This document shows positions 54,124 through 63,559 of a stretch of 64,000 bases of DNA, piece by piece (positions within the stretch are counted from its first letter, which is position 1; every line of letters starts with the position of its first letter). The notes under the pieces are model-generated. The model saw only the letters and a list, made by a program, of their open reading frames with translations. It ran no database searches and was not told the DNA's origin. The position numbers and the translations under genes were made by a program. Source of the DNA: an uncultured Lachnospiraceae bacterium (GTDB lineage Bacteria; Bacillota; Clostridia; Lachnospirales; Lachnospiraceae); the NCBI GenBank assembly GCA_910583835.1, contig CAJTYM010000018.1, forward strand, positions 1 through 64,000. Reading direction: 5' to 3'.

Positions 54124-54735
54124 ATGTATTCCTATATGAAAGGTGAACTGGTTGAGATTTTGGATGAGGCAATTGTACTTGAAGTAAACAATATCGGCTA
54201 TAATATCCATATTCCCGCCAGTATGATTGACAGTTTTAGCGGAACCGGGCAGACGGTAAAGATTTATACTTATTTCCATGTGAAAGAAGATGCCATGAAG
54301 CTTTATGGATTCCTGACAAGGGATGACCTTAATGTCTTTAAGCTGCTGTTAGGGGTCAGTGGGATTGGCCCCAAAGGGGCGCTTGCCATTTTGACGGTCA
54401 TGACCCCGGACGACCTGCGTTTTGCCGTACTTGGGGACGATGCCAAGACGATTGCCAAGGCCCCGGGAATTGGCAATAAGACGGCACAGCGCTTAATCTT
54501 AGAGTTGAAGGACAAGCTGAACCTTGAAGATGCTTTCGAGGCCAAATCCATGCATGTTGCTGCGGACACAGGGAATCCGGCTTCCGGTGCGAAGAGCGAG
54601 GCTGTGCAGGCATTGACGGCGCTTGGGTATTCCTCCACGGAAGCCTTGAAAGCAGTAAACGGTGTAGAAATTGCCGAGAACATGACCGTGGAAGAGGTCT
54701 TAAAGGCAGCGTTAAAGCAGATGGCGTTATTATAA
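54124..54735 (+). CDS. ruvA: Holliday junction helicase subunit RuvA
   Basis: A 203-aa junction-binding protein. The N-terminal OB fold (MYSYMKGELVEILDEAIV), the HhH motifs LLGVSGIGPKGALAIL and APGIGNKTAQRLILELKD, and the C-terminal ALGYSSTEALKAV (RuvB-contact) domain are complete. GGAGAGGTGACAG sets the start at 54124. ruvB is 1.8 kb away rather than adjacent, with an acetyltransferase and an MFS gene between. Confidence 0.95.
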   Translation: MYSYMKGELVEILDEAIVLEVNNIGYNIHIPASMIDSFSGTGQTVKIYTYFHVKEDAMKLYGFLTRDDLNVFKLLLGVSGIGPKGALAILTVMTPDDLRFAVLGDDAKTIAKAPGIGNKTAQRLILELKDKLNLEDAFEAKSMHVAADTGNPASGAKSEAVQALTALGYSSTEALKAVNGVEIAENMTVEEVLKAALKQMALL

Positions 54736-54746
54736 CGGAGGATATC

Positions 54747-55193
54747 ATGGTTACAATCAAAGAAATGAAAACAGAAGATACGCAGACTGTGCTGAGAATG
54801 ATGAAAATATTTTATGGTTCGCCTGCCGTTTCGCATGATGTGGCGGAAGACACAATGAAACGCGACATTGAGGCGTGTATCAGCGACAATCCGCTGATAG
54901 AAGGCTATGTGTTCCGGGAACAGGATGAGGTGGCAGGGTATGGCATGATTGTCAATAGTTTTTCCACAGAATTCGGCAAGGCCTGTATCTGGGTGGAAGA
55001 CCTATATATAGAACCAAAATACCGTGGCAGAGGGATTGGCACACAGTTTCTTTCCTTTGTGGAAGAGCGTTTCCGTGAACAGTCAGTGCTCTTAAAACTG
55101 GAAGTGGAACGAGAGAATACTGTGGCGGTGGAGGTATATAGAAAACATGGCTATGAGGAACTCCCCTATATGGAGATGATAAAGGAACTGTAA
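54747..55193 (+). CDS. GNAT-family N-acetyltransferase
   Basis: A 148-aa acetyltransferase. Motif A is PKYRGRGIGTQFLSFVEE, followed by ERENTVAVEVYRKHGYEELP. It follows ruvA by 11 nt, with CGGAGGATATC before the ATG. Substrate unknown. Confidence 0.9.
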   Translation: MVTIKEMKTEDTQTVLRMMKIFYGSPAVSHDVAEDTMKRDIEACISDNPLIEGYVFREQDEVAGYGMIVNSFSTEFGKACIWVEDLYIEPKYRGRGIGTQFLSFVEERFREQSVLLKLEVERENTVAVEVYRKHGYEELPYMEMIKEL

Positions 55194-55228
55194 ATCTTCC
55201 CGCAGCACACAAGGAGGAGACAACATTT

Positions 55229-56419
55229 ATGGGTCAGAGCCGTTCCAATAACTTAACGTTGCGCTATGGTCTCTATCAGTTTACTTTTTTTCTGTCCTGT
55301 GCAGGCATTTTTGGATTTGCCACAACCTATCTGGTTGCCAATGGATTTACGGCTGCACAGGTGGGCGCAATTATTGCGGCAAGCTATTTTGTTGCCTGTA
55401 TTTTGCAGCCGTTTTTGGGAGGGTTCGCAGACCGCTTCCCCTGGATAGGGCTGCCGAAGTTAATCATACTGTGCCTGGGCTTAAGTTTTGCCAGTTTTAC
55501 GGTAATCCAGTTCTGCCATCTGCCGCAGACCGTTTTCGGTGCTTTATATGCAGTTGGCGGGCTGCTGATAACGGTTACAGTTTCCGTAAACAACGCGCTC
55601 TGCGTATTTTACAGTGAGCGCGGATATGCGATTAATTACGGCATCGGTTCCGGCATTGGTTCTCTTTCCTATTCAGTGTCTACATTCGGGATGGGATATG
55701 TGATTGCTTATCTGGGCACGGATTTCATGATATGGGTGGTCCTTTTGTCCTTAAGCCTGCAGATAATCATTACATTGGGATATCCGAAGATATCTCAAGG
55801 CAAGGAATCTTTCCTGGCCCAATCCACGGAAATGCATGATAAAGGGCAGCGGGTGTCCTTGGTTTCATTTTTCTTCAAATATAAGTTTTTTACGCTCACT
55901 ATTCTGGGAGCCATGCCGATTGCCATGTGCCACTCCATGGCAGAAAATTACCTGTTCCAGATGTTTTTGCCCATGGGCGGCAGCAGCCAGCATGTCGGCG
56001 CGGCTTTGGCAATAGCCAGCTTTTCGGCGGCGCCCTTTCTGCTGCTGTTTGAAAAAGTACAGAAGAAAATCGATATTACGCTGTTGATGCGCCTTTCGGG
56101 CGTCTTTTATATACTGAAAGCAGTGTTGATGTTTTTTGCATCATCCATCTGGCAGGTATATGCAATTGTCTGCCTGCAGACGGTTACTTATGGGTTTATT
56201 TATCCGTCCTTATTTTATTTTGCCAAAATGAAAATTGACAAAGAGGATATGGCAAAGGGACAGGCTGTTGCCGTGGCTGCTTTCACCTTGGGGACGGCGT
56301 TGGGAAGCCTAGTCGGCGGCAAGGCAGTAGATGCGTTTGGTTTTTCGGCAATGATTCTCATAGCCGGGGCGTTGGCTGCATTTGGCACAATCATTATTAA
56401 TTCCAGCATTAATAAGTAG
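55229..56419 (+). CDS. Major facilitator superfamily transporter
   Basis: A 396-aa protein with about twelve membrane helices, of the MFS_1-like/LacY-like group. The inter-helix motif GGFADRFPWIGLPKL (after helix 2) and a related GGKAVDAFGFSA near the end are visible. The substrate cannot be read. AAGGAGGAGAC precedes the ATG. The next gene has its own promoter. Confidence 0.88.
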   Translation: MGQSRSNNLTLRYGLYQFTFFLSCAGIFGFATTYLVANGFTAAQVGAIIAASYFVACILQPFLGGFADRFPWIGLPKLIILCLGLSFASFTVIQFCHLPQTVFGALYAVGGLLITVTVSVNNALCVFYSERGYAINYGIGSGIGSLSYSVSTFGMGYVIAYLGTDFMIWVVLLSLSLQIIITLGYPKISQGKESFLAQSTEMHDKGQRVSLVSFFFKYKFFTLTILGAMPIAMCHSMAENYLFQMFLPMGGSSQHVGAALAIASFSAAPFLLLFEKVQKKIDITLLMRLSGVFYILKAVLMFFASSIWQVYAIVCLQTVTYGFIYPSLFYFAKMKIDKEDMAKGQAVAVAAFTLGTALGSLVGGKAVDAFGFSAMILIAGALAAFGTIIINSSINK

Positions 56420-56486
56420 GTTATTTTGTAACTATTCAGCCTAAAATTTTCAATTACAGCATTTTCGTGCTGGCGATGAGGGTCTA

Positions 56487-56515
56487 TTGATTTTTTGCAT
56501 AATCTAAGCTATAAT
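56487..56515 (+). promoter_or_regulatory. Sigma-A promoter of ruvB
   Basis: TTGATT at 56487 and a perfect TATAAT at 56510-56515 are 17 nt apart. Because the TTG at 56515 starts inside the -10 box, it cannot be the ruvB start codon. Confidence 0.75.
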
Positions 56516-56556
56516 TGTCAGAGATTTTGAACGGAATCGGAAAGGAATTACCTTCA

Positions 56557-57549
56557 ATGGAAAAACGTGTAATCTCCACCCAGATACAGGAGGAGGACCA
56601 GAAAATTGAGACAAGCCTCCGCCCCCAGCGTTTGGAGGAGTATATCGGACAGGAGAAAGCCAAAAAGACCTTAAAGGTCTATATAGAAGCGGCAAAGCAG
56701 AGGGGGGAAGCATTGGACCATGTGCTGTTCTACGGTCCGCCGGGCCTGGGCAAGACAACGCTTGCCGGGATCATCGCCAATGAGATGGATGTGCATATGA
56801 AAATCACTTCCGGCCCGGCTATCGGCAAGCCGGGGGAGATGGCAGCCATCTTGAGCGGACTTCAGGAAGGAGACATCCTCTTTGTCGATGAAATCCACCG
56901 CCTGAACCGGCAGGTGGAAGAAGTGCTCTATCCTGCCATGGAGGACTATGTGATTGATATTATGATAGGCAAAGGCGCCACCGCGCGTTCCATCCGCCTG
57001 GATCTGCCGCATTTTACGCTGGTGGGGGCAACGACAAGGGCGGGGCTCTTGTCTGCGCCGTTGCGGGACCGATTTGGCGTCATACACCATCTGGAATTTT
57101 ATAATACTGAAGAATTAAAGACCATTGTGCTGCATTCGGCAGTCAAGCTGGATGTGGAGATTGACGAGGGTGGGGCATTTGAATTGGCCAGGCGTTCCCG
57201 GGGCACCCCGCGGCTTGCCAACCGGCTGCTGAAGCGCGTTAGGGATTTTGCCCAGGTAAAATATGATGGCAGAATTACCAAAGATGTGGCTGCTTTTGCG
57301 CTGGACCTCCTGGAAGTCGACAAATTTGGGCTGGACCAGAACGACCGCAGCATTTTAATGACCATGATAGAAAAATTCAAGGGCGGCCCTGTGGGGCTTG
57401 ATACGCTGGCGGCAGCTTTGGGGGAGGATTCCGGCACCATAGAGGATGTCTACGAGCCCTACCTTGTAAAAAACGGCTTCATCAACCGGACGCCCAAAGG
57501 GCGGGTGGCAACAGATTTTGCTTATAAGCATTTTGGCATAACGGCTTGA
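56557..57549 (+). CDS. ruvB: Holliday junction helicase motor RuvB
   Basis: A 330-aa AAA+ ATPase that drives branch migration with RuvA. Walker A is GPPGLGKTTLAG, Walker B is ILFVDEIHRL, sensor 1 lies in TLVGATTRAGLLSAPLRDRFG, and the C-terminal winged helix ends NRTPKGRVATDFAYKHF. AAAGGAATT precedes the ATG at 56557. Confidence 0.96.
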   Translation: MEKRVISTQIQEEDQKIETSLRPQRLEEYIGQEKAKKTLKVYIEAAKQRGEALDHVLFYGPPGLGKTTLAGIIANEMDVHMKITSGPAIGKPGEMAAILSGLQEGDILFVDEIHRLNRQVEEVLYPAMEDYVIDIMIGKGATARSIRLDLPHFTLVGATTRAGLLSAPLRDRFGVIHHLEFYNTEELKTIVLHSAVKLDVEIDEGGAFELARRSRGTPRLANRLLKRVRDFAQVKYDGRITKDVAAFALDLLEVDKFGLDQNDRSILMTMIEKFKGGPVGLDTLAAALGEDSGTIEDVYEPYLVKNGFINRTPKGRVATDFAYKHFGITA

Positions 57550-57573
57550 AAAAGTCATGGCATCTGCTATAAT
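57546..57573 (+). promoter_or_regulatory. Sigma-A promoter of the PurF-like gene
   Basis: TTGAAA and a perfect TATAAT are 16 nt apart. The -35 box overlaps the ruvB stop codon. Confidence 0.7.
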
Positions 57574-57614
57574 GAGTGAAAGTATATACTTAGAGAAAGA
57601 AATGAGGATGATTT

Positions 57615-59021
57615 ATGGGAGGATTTTTTGGAGCGGCAACTGCTGATGATTGTGTATTTGACTTGTTTTTCGGAATTGATTACCATTCCCATTTAGGGAC
57701 GAAACGCGGTGGGATGGTGGTTTATGGAGAAGGCGGATTTGACCGTGCCATCCATAATATAGAAAACGCGCCGTTTCGCACCAAGTTTGATAAAGATATA
57801 CAGAAAATGTCCGGTTACATGGGTATCGGCTGCATTTCTGATTATGAACCGCAGCCGCTCTTAGTACGTTCCCACCATGGGACATATGCCATTACCACGA
57901 TAAGCAAGATAAATAATATCAAGGAACTGACCGAGATGCTCTTTGAGCGGGGACACTCTCATTTCCTGGAAATGAGCGGCGGGGACATCAATGCCACGGA
58001 GATGATTGCCTGCCTGATTAACCAGAAAGAGAACCTCATAGAAGGCATCCAATACGCACTGGAATCCGTAGACGGCTCAGTCTCCATCCTGCTGATGAAT
58101 GAAAAGGGCATTTATGCAGCGAGGGATAAATATGGGCGCACACCAGTCGTCATTGGCAGGAAAGACAATGCTTTCTGCATATCTTTTGAGAATTTTGCAT
58201 ACAGGAACCTTGGCTATAAGGATTATAAAGAACTGGGCCCGGGAGAGATTGCAATAGTCACGGATAAGGAGTGCACGACCTTATCCGCACCTGGCAAAGA
58301 AATGAAAATCTGCACCTTCCTGTGGGTTTACTATGGCTACCCGGCAAGCTCCTATGAAGGGACAAGCGTAGAGCAGATGCGTTACGATTGCGGGCAGCGA
58401 ATGGCGAAGAGGGACCATGTAAGCCCGGATATTGTCGCAGGAGTGCCGGATTCCGGGACGGCCCATGCGATTGGCTATGCCAATGAATCCGGGATTCCGT
58501 TTTCCAGGCCGTTTATCAAATATACGCCGACCTGGCCGCGCTCCTTTATGCCTACCATACAGAGCCAGAGGGATTTGATTGCCAAGATGAAGCTTCTGGC
58601 CGTGGAGGAGCTGATACGCGGCAAAAGCCTGCTTCTGATTGACGATTCCATTGTCCGGGGGACGCAGCTTCGGGAGACCACGGAATTCCTCTATGAGAGC
58701 GGGGCCAAGGAGGTCCATGTGCGCCCGGCATGTCCGCCGCTCCTTTTTGGCTGTAAATATCTGAATTTTTCACGTTCCACCTCAGAGATGGACCTGATTG
58801 CCCGCAGGGTCATCGACCGTTTGGAGCATGGGAATGTGACGGACGAAGTGTTAGAGGAATATGCGGACCCGGAATCGCCGAAGTATGAACAGATGGTAGA
58901 GGAAATCCGCAAGGAACAGAATTTTACTACCCTGAGGTACAACCGCCTGGACGATATGCTGGATTCTGTGGGCATTGATAAATGTAAGCTGTGCACGTAT
59001 TGCTGGAACGGCAAGGAGTAA
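57615..59021 (+). CDS. PurF paralogue lacking the glutaminase cysteine
   Basis: A 468-aa protein with the two-domain layout of amidophosphoribosyltransferase: an N-terminal Ntn glutaminase-like domain and a C-terminal phosphoribosyltransferase domain with the PRPP motif LLLIDDSIVRGTQLRETT. In PurF the mature protein begins with a catalytic Cys (MCGIxG); here it reads MGGFFGAAT, so Gly replaces Cys and glutamine hydrolysis is unlikely. GVPDSGTAHAIGYA and the late CKLCTYCWNGKE (possible metal site) are also seen. It may use free ammonia, make another product or regulate; which is unknown. GAGGATGATTT precedes the ATG. Confidence 0.82.
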   Translation: MGGFFGAATADDCVFDLFFGIDYHSHLGTKRGGMVVYGEGGFDRAIHNIENAPFRTKFDKDIQKMSGYMGIGCISDYEPQPLLVRSHHGTYAITTISKINNIKELTEMLFERGHSHFLEMSGGDINATEMIACLINQKENLIEGIQYALESVDGSVSILLMNEKGIYAARDKYGRTPVVIGRKDNAFCISFENFAYRNLGYKDYKELGPGEIAIVTDKECTTLSAPGKEMKICTFLWVYYGYPASSYEGTSVEQMRYDCGQRMAKRDHVSPDIVAGVPDSGTAHAIGYANESGIPFSRPFIKYTPTWPRSFMPTIQSQRDLIAKMKLLAVEELIRGKSLLLIDDSIVRGTQLRETTEFLYESGAKEVHVRPACPPLLFGCKYLNFSRSTSEMDLIARRVIDRLEHGNVTDEVLEEYADPESPKYEQMVEEIRKEQNFTTLRYNRLDDMLDSVGIDKCKLCTYCWNGKE

Positions 59022-59110
59022 CCGTTCCGCAGCCAGGTCCCTCATGGATGTGGGGATCAGAAGCGCCAAAGGCCTTTTATTAATTTATAATTCAGGGAGG
59101 AAATATAAAT

Positions 59111-59695
59111 ATGTCAGTGAAAACCAGCGCGGATGTGCTGATTGGTGGGAAAATATATACTTTGAGCGGTTATGAGAGTGAAGAATATTTGCAGAAAGTG
59201 GCAAATTATATCAATAATAAGCTCAATGAATTTGACGAGATAGAGCAATTTCGCCGGATACCGGCGGATATGAAAGCAACGCTTTTGGAACTCAATATTG
59301 CCGATGATTATTTTAAAGCAAAAGAGCAGGCGGAGACATTGGAAAAAACCGTCCGTGAGAAAGAGCGGGAAATCTATGAACTGCAGCACGATTTGATTTC
59401 TGCCAAAATTAAGGTCGAGAGCAGTGAAGAGACCGCATCCAATCTGGAAAAGGAGAACAAAGAGCTCCTGCTGAATAAGGCGAAACTGGAGACCTCGCTC
59501 GCCGATGCCTTGCTTGGCAAAGTAAAAGGGCAGACGTTGGCAGGACAGGAGCATAACCGGGTAGATAACAAGAATCTGGCGGAACAGGACAGGCCGTCAG
59601 ACAGCAGTCACGAAGAATTGTCCACTGCAAAGAACCAAGCTTCCCCTGCCCAACAGGATGGAAACAAAAAACAGAATTCCAACAGAAAAAAATAA
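59111..59695 (+). CDS. zapA: Cell division protein ZapA
   Basis: A 194-aa FtsZ-ring-associated protein. The N-terminal 90 residues match ZapA (VLIGGKIYTLSGYESEEYLQ, then KVANYINNKLNEF and LLELNIADDYFKAKEQ). A coiled coil follows (about 75-145) and then a long polar Lys/Gln/Asn-rich tail, making it longer than typical ZapA. GGGAGGAAATA precedes the ATG. It stands upstream of SEDS and PBP genes that also serve division. Confidence 0.85.
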   Translation: MSVKTSADVLIGGKIYTLSGYESEEYLQKVANYINNKLNEFDEIEQFRRIPADMKATLLELNIADDYFKAKEQAETLEKTVREKEREIYELQHDLISAKIKVESSEETASNLEKENKELLLNKAKLETSLADALLGKVKGQTLAGQEHNRVDNKNLAEQDRPSDSSHEELSTAKNQASPAQQDGNKKQNSNRKK

Positions 59696-59699
59696 TCAC

Positions 59700-59787
59700 A
59701 GAAGCTGTTGCAAAGATAGTCTGCATACAAAATGTTTTGTAGATTTTCAAATTTGCGGCAGCTTCTTAGCACTGCGTAAGAAGCTGC
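59700..59787 (+). promoter_or_regulatory. Possible switching RNA leader before the U32 gene
   Basis: A perfect 11-bp stem, GCAGCTTCTTA (59758-59768) with TAAGAAGCTGC (59777-59787), has an 8-nt loop. Upstream, AGAAGCTG at 59700-59707 can pair with CAGCTTCT (59759-59766) instead. The two pairings exclude each other. No T-run follows, so it is not a plain terminator. The ribosome site of the next gene is 15 nt downstream. Confidence 0.4.
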
Positions 59788-59818
59788 ATTTGCGCAAGGA
59801 AACAGGAGGTACGGCAAT

Positions 59819-62077
59819 TTGTATAGGAAGACAGAACTTTTGGCTCCGGCAGGCTCTTTTGAGATTTTAAAGGCAGTAATCCATGCGGGGGCAGATGCCG
59901 TATATGCTGCGGGCAACAGGTTTGGCGCCCGCGCGTATGCCGCAAACTTCACAACGGAAGAGATGCTCGCAGCCATTGATTACGTGCATCTAAAAGGGAA
60001 AAAGCTGTACCTTACAGTGAATACCTTGTTGAAGGAGCGGGAAATACACGAACTGTATGATTTCCTGTGCCCATTTTACGAGGCTGGCCTGGATGCGGTG
60101 ATTGTGCAGGATATGGGCGTCCTGCATTTTATCCGCAACAACTTTCCCGATTTACCCATCCATGCCAGCACCCAGATGACCGTTACCGGAGCTTACGGAG
60201 CCAAGCTGCTGTTGGCGAATGGCTGCCGGCGAATTGTCACTGCCAGAGAGTTATCCTTAGCGGAAATATCCCATATTTATCAAATGACAGGGGCAGAAAT
60301 TGAAAGCTTTGTCCATGGCGCGCTCTGCTACAGCTATTCCGGCCAATGCCTTTTGAGCAGCATGATTGGCGGCAGGAGCGGTAACCGCGGCAGATGTGCG
60401 CAGCCTTGCCGTCTGCCTTATGAATTTTGTGAAACGCCAGGCAAATCAATGACCAGGCGGCAGCAGGAGAATTATCCCCTGAGTCTGAAAGACCTCTGTG
60501 CGATTTCCCTGATTCCTGAACTTATCGAAAGCGGCGTCCATTCCTTGAAGATTGAGGGACGGATGAAACAGGCGGAATATGCAGCCGGGGTCACTGGCAT
60601 TTACCGCAAATACCTTGACTTGTATGAGGACAATCCAAGGCAGCGTTATCAGGTGAGCGATGAGGATTACCAGAAGCTGCTGGATTTGGGAAACCGCTGC
60701 GGATTTACGGACGGATATTATAAAAAGCATAACGGCAGAGACATGGTTACGTTTCACAAGCCCTCCCACGAGAAAAACCAAGGACATGGGCAGTTTATAA
60801 TTCCTAAGAACGCTGCCCACAGAGAGAAAGAAAAAATAAAGGGAATTTTAAGACTTTCTATAAACAATCCTGCAAGCCTTGTGCTAGAATATAAAGGGAT
60901 ACAGGCAGAAGTTACCGGATCTATCGTACAGAATGCACAAAAACAGCCCTTAGCAAGACAGACTGTGCTGGAGAAGATGGCAAAAACAGGAAATACGCCG
61001 TTTCAGTTTGGACAGTTAGAAGTAGAACTGGAAGAAAACAGCTTCCTTACGGTAGGCGCTTTAAATGAACTGCGCCGCGCAGGTATCGACAGATTGACGG
61101 AACTGATACTGCAAAAATACCGCAGGCAATTGCCGGACAATCCTTTGGCAGCACAAAATGGGCAAAAGGCTTCCGGTAACATTCCGTCCTGCAATCAGCA
61201 GAATCAGGATGTCACTATGCAGAGGAGACAGCCCTGTGAACAGCCGTTGGAAACAACATTGCCCCTGTCTGTCCTCACAGAGACGTTAGAACAGTTTGCT
61301 GTATCCTTAAAACAGCCGGAGGCAGCGCGCATTTATCTGGAATCGTCTGCCCTCAGCCGGAACCGTCTCTGCCGCGAATTAGCAAACCTGACAGCCAAAG
61401 CGCATAAAGCAGGGAAAACATGTTATCTGGCATTGCCGCATATTTTCCGTATGGAGACGGTGAAATGGTATGAAACAAACTGGCAGCAGATTTCCGAGGC
61501 AGCAGACGGCTATCTCGTCCGCAATTTGGAGGAACTTTCTTTCCTGCAGGAGATGGGCGTGCCCCCTGCCAGGATACAGGGAGATTATCCTTTATATGTA
61601 TTTTCCAGGGAGGCAATCCGGGGCTGGGAAGAATTGTCTTTGCAGCAATACACGCTGCCCGTGGAATTGAATGCCAGGGAATTAAGGGATTTAGGCAGTG
61701 GTGGGGAAATGATTATCTACGGCTATCAGCCGGTGATGTTCAGCGCGCAATGTCTGCTGAAAAACATCAACGGCTGCAGCCACAAGGAAAACATTTTCTA
61801 TCTGAAAGACCGCTATGGCAAATTATTTTCGGTGAAAAACTATTGTGAAGGGTGTTACAATATCATTTACAATATCAGCCCGCTGGCCTTGTTCCATCAG
61901 TTGCGGGAAATTAAGATGATTCAGCCAGGGAGCGTACGCCTATCTTTTACTGTGGAAGATGGCAATGAGCTGGAAGAGGTTTTTCGGCTTTACCGGCAGG
62001 CGCTGGCCGGAAACTTAGACAAAAACAGCTATCTGGATGAGTTTACCAATGGGCATTTCAAGCGAGGAGTCGAATAA
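59819..62077 (+). CDS. U32-family peptidase / RlhA-like protein, long form
   Basis: A 752-aa protein with an N-terminal U32 domain (ELLAPAGSFEILKAVIHAGA, ASTQMTVTGAYG, GRSGNRGRCAQPCRLPYE) and a long C-terminal extension like that of DUF3656-type members. Cys residues near both ends (CAQPC, NGCS, NYCEGCYN) may bind an Fe-S cluster. U32 proteins include collagenase-type peptidases and the RNA hydroxylase RlhA; the RNA-modification role is more likely for this architecture (inference). AGGAGGT supports the TTG start at 59819. Its stop directly abuts the next ATG. Confidence 0.88.
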   Translation: MYRKTELLAPAGSFEILKAVIHAGADAVYAAGNRFGARAYAANFTTEEMLAAIDYVHLKGKKLYLTVNTLLKEREIHELYDFLCPFYEAGLDAVIVQDMGVLHFIRNNFPDLPIHASTQMTVTGAYGAKLLLANGCRRIVTARELSLAEISHIYQMTGAEIESFVHGALCYSYSGQCLLSSMIGGRSGNRGRCAQPCRLPYEFCETPGKSMTRRQQENYPLSLKDLCAISLIPELIESGVHSLKIEGRMKQAEYAAGVTGIYRKYLDLYEDNPRQRYQVSDEDYQKLLDLGNRCGFTDGYYKKHNGRDMVTFHKPSHEKNQGHGQFIIPKNAAHREKEKIKGILRLSINNPASLVLEYKGIQAEVTGSIVQNAQKQPLARQTVLEKMAKTGNTPFQFGQLEVELEENSFLTVGALNELRRAGIDRLTELILQKYRRQLPDNPLAAQNGQKASGNIPSCNQQNQDVTMQRRQPCEQPLETTLPLSVLTETLEQFAVSLKQPEAARIYLESSALSRNRLCRELANLTAKAHKAGKTCYLALPHIFRMETVKWYETNWQQISEAADGYLVRNLEELSFLQEMGVPPARIQGDYPLYVFSREAIRGWEELSLQQYTLPVELNARELRDLGSGGEMIIYGYQPVMFSAQCLLKNINGCSHKENIFYLKDRYGKLFSVKNYCEGCYNIIYNISPLALFHQLREIKMIQPGSVRLSFTVEDGNELEEVFRLYRQALAGNLDKNSYLDEFTNGHFKRGVE

Positions 62078-63559
62078 ATGGTACATTTGATTACAGAAAT
62101 ATCGAAATATACAATGATTATCCTGTTTGCACTGTATACCTACCAGTGTTTTTCTTCCTTAAAGCGCAGTGTGGATAAGGAAGAACAGGCAGAGAAATAC
62201 CGCAGCCAGGTTGTGTACATGTATATGTTCCACCTGAATGCTTACGCGGTCTTATTTGCTTCCACCTTAAATACCGATATTTTGAAATTCTATGCCATGC
62301 AGGTCGTATTTTTTGCGGCTGTGCAGATTTGTTACGGCATTTTTTATAAGCGTGTTTCCAAGCTGGTGGTAAATAATATGTGTATGCTTTTATGCATCGG
62401 GTTCGTGATGCTGACGCGGCTCTCCTATGAACATGCCGTGAAGCAGTTCTGGATTGCTGTTGTTTCTATGGCGGTGACTATGTTAATCCCTTATTTTATC
62501 AGCAAGTGGACGTTTTTGCGCAACCTGACCTGGGCGTATGCGCTTGCCGGCATCACCATGTTGGGCGTAGTCGCCGTGCTGGGGGCAGTCTCGCATGGAG
62601 CGAAATTGTCCTTTTCTGTGGCGGGGATTGCGATTCAGCCCTCAGAATTCATCAAGATTATCTTTGTGTTTTTCGTGGCTTCCATGTTCTATGAATCCAC
62701 AGATTTCATGCAGGTGGCAAAAGCCACCGTGGTCGCGGGGCTTCACGTGATTATCCTTGTGTTGTCAAAGGATTTGGGCGCCGGGCTGATTTTCTTCATT
62801 GCCTACATGGTGATGCTGTATGTGGCAACCAGGAAACTCTATTATTTTGCAGGAGGGCTTCTGTGCGGGGCAGCCGCCTCTGTGGTGGCTTACCATCTGT
62901 TTAACCATGTGCGCGTGCGCGTGGTGGCGTGGCAGGATCCTCTGGCAGTCTTTGAGAACGAAGGAAACCAGGTTTCCAATTCCCTGTTTGCGATTGGGAC
63001 GGGCGGCTGGTTTGGCATGGGGCTCAACCAGGGAATGCCCAACAAGATCCCAGAGGTCAAGCAGGACTTTATTTTCTCGGCAATCTCGGAAGAACTGGGC
63101 GGCATCTTTGCCGTCTGCCTGATATTGGTCTGCGTCAGCTGTTTTTTGATGTTTCTCAATATTGCCATGCAGATGAAAGACACGTTCTATAAACTGGTGG
63201 CTTTGGGACTGGGAACAATCTATGGCTTTCAGGTCCTGCTCTCCATCGGCGGGGACATCAAGTTCATCCCTTCCACGGGGGTGACTCTGCCTTTAGTCAG
63301 CTATGGCGGAAGCTCGCTGCTGAGCACGCTGATTATTTTTGCCGTTATCCAGGGACTGTACCTGCTGCGCGAGCGGACGGAAGCAGAGCGGGAAGCGCAG
63401 AAGAAAGAAGCAGCCTCAAAGCCGGCAGCAAAGAAGGCTGGCGGCAAGAAAGAAGGGATGGGGAAGAAAGAGGGTACAGGAAAGAAACCGAAGCGGAAAG
63501 GAGGCAGAAAATCCCATGAAGAAAACATCCACGGAACGAAAGTCGAGAACTTCGACTAA
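62078..63559 (+). CDS. SEDS-family peptidoglycan glycosyltransferase (FtsW/RodA/SpoVE)
   Basis: A 493-aa polytopic membrane protein that polymerises lipid II. GIAIQPSEFIKIIFVFFVAS, SKDLGAGLIFF, SEELGGIFA and the final LPLVSYGGSSLLSTL are SEDS signatures. The C-terminal 60 residues are very rich in Lys, Gly and Glu, an unusual basic tail. GAGGAG precedes the ATG. The following PBP gene overlaps its end and is the likely transpeptidase partner. FtsW versus RodA cannot be decided from this alone. Confidence 0.9.
   Translation: MVHLITEISKYTMIILFALYTYQCFSSLKRSVDKEEQAEKYRSQVVYMYMFHLNAYAVLFASTLNTDILKFYAMQVVFFAAVQICYGIFYKRVSKLVVNNMCMLLCIGFVMLTRLSYEHAVKQFWIAVVSMAVTMLIPYFISKWTFLRNLTWAYALAGITMLGVVAVLGAVSHGAKLSFSVAGIAIQPSEFIKIIFVFFVASMFYESTDFMQVAKATVVAGLHVIILVLSKDLGAGLIFFIAYMVMLYVATRKLYYFAGGLLCGAAASVVAYHLFNHVRVRVVAWQDPLAVFENEGNQVSNSLFAIGTGGWFGMGLNQGMPNKIPEVKQDFIFSAISEELGGIFAVCLILVCVSCFLMFLNIAMQMKDTFYKLVALGLGTIYGFQVLLSIGGDIKFIPSTGVTLPLVSYGGSSLLSTLIIFAVIQGLYLLRERTEAEREAQKKEAASKPAAKKAGGKKEGMGKKEGTGKKPKRKGGRKSHEENIHGTKVENFD

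Noticed and set aside
56458..56473. Terminator after the MFS gene
   Set aside because: CAGCA/TGCTG gives only a 5-bp stem without a T-run.
56515..56556. Longer N-terminus for RuvB from a TTG
   Set aside because: The TTG begins in the -10 box of the promoter, so it cannot be translated from that promoter's transcript.
59022..59110. Terminator between the PurF-like gene and zapA
   Set aside because: AAAGGCCTTT followed by TATTAATT is a short palindrome only; the stem is too weak to call.
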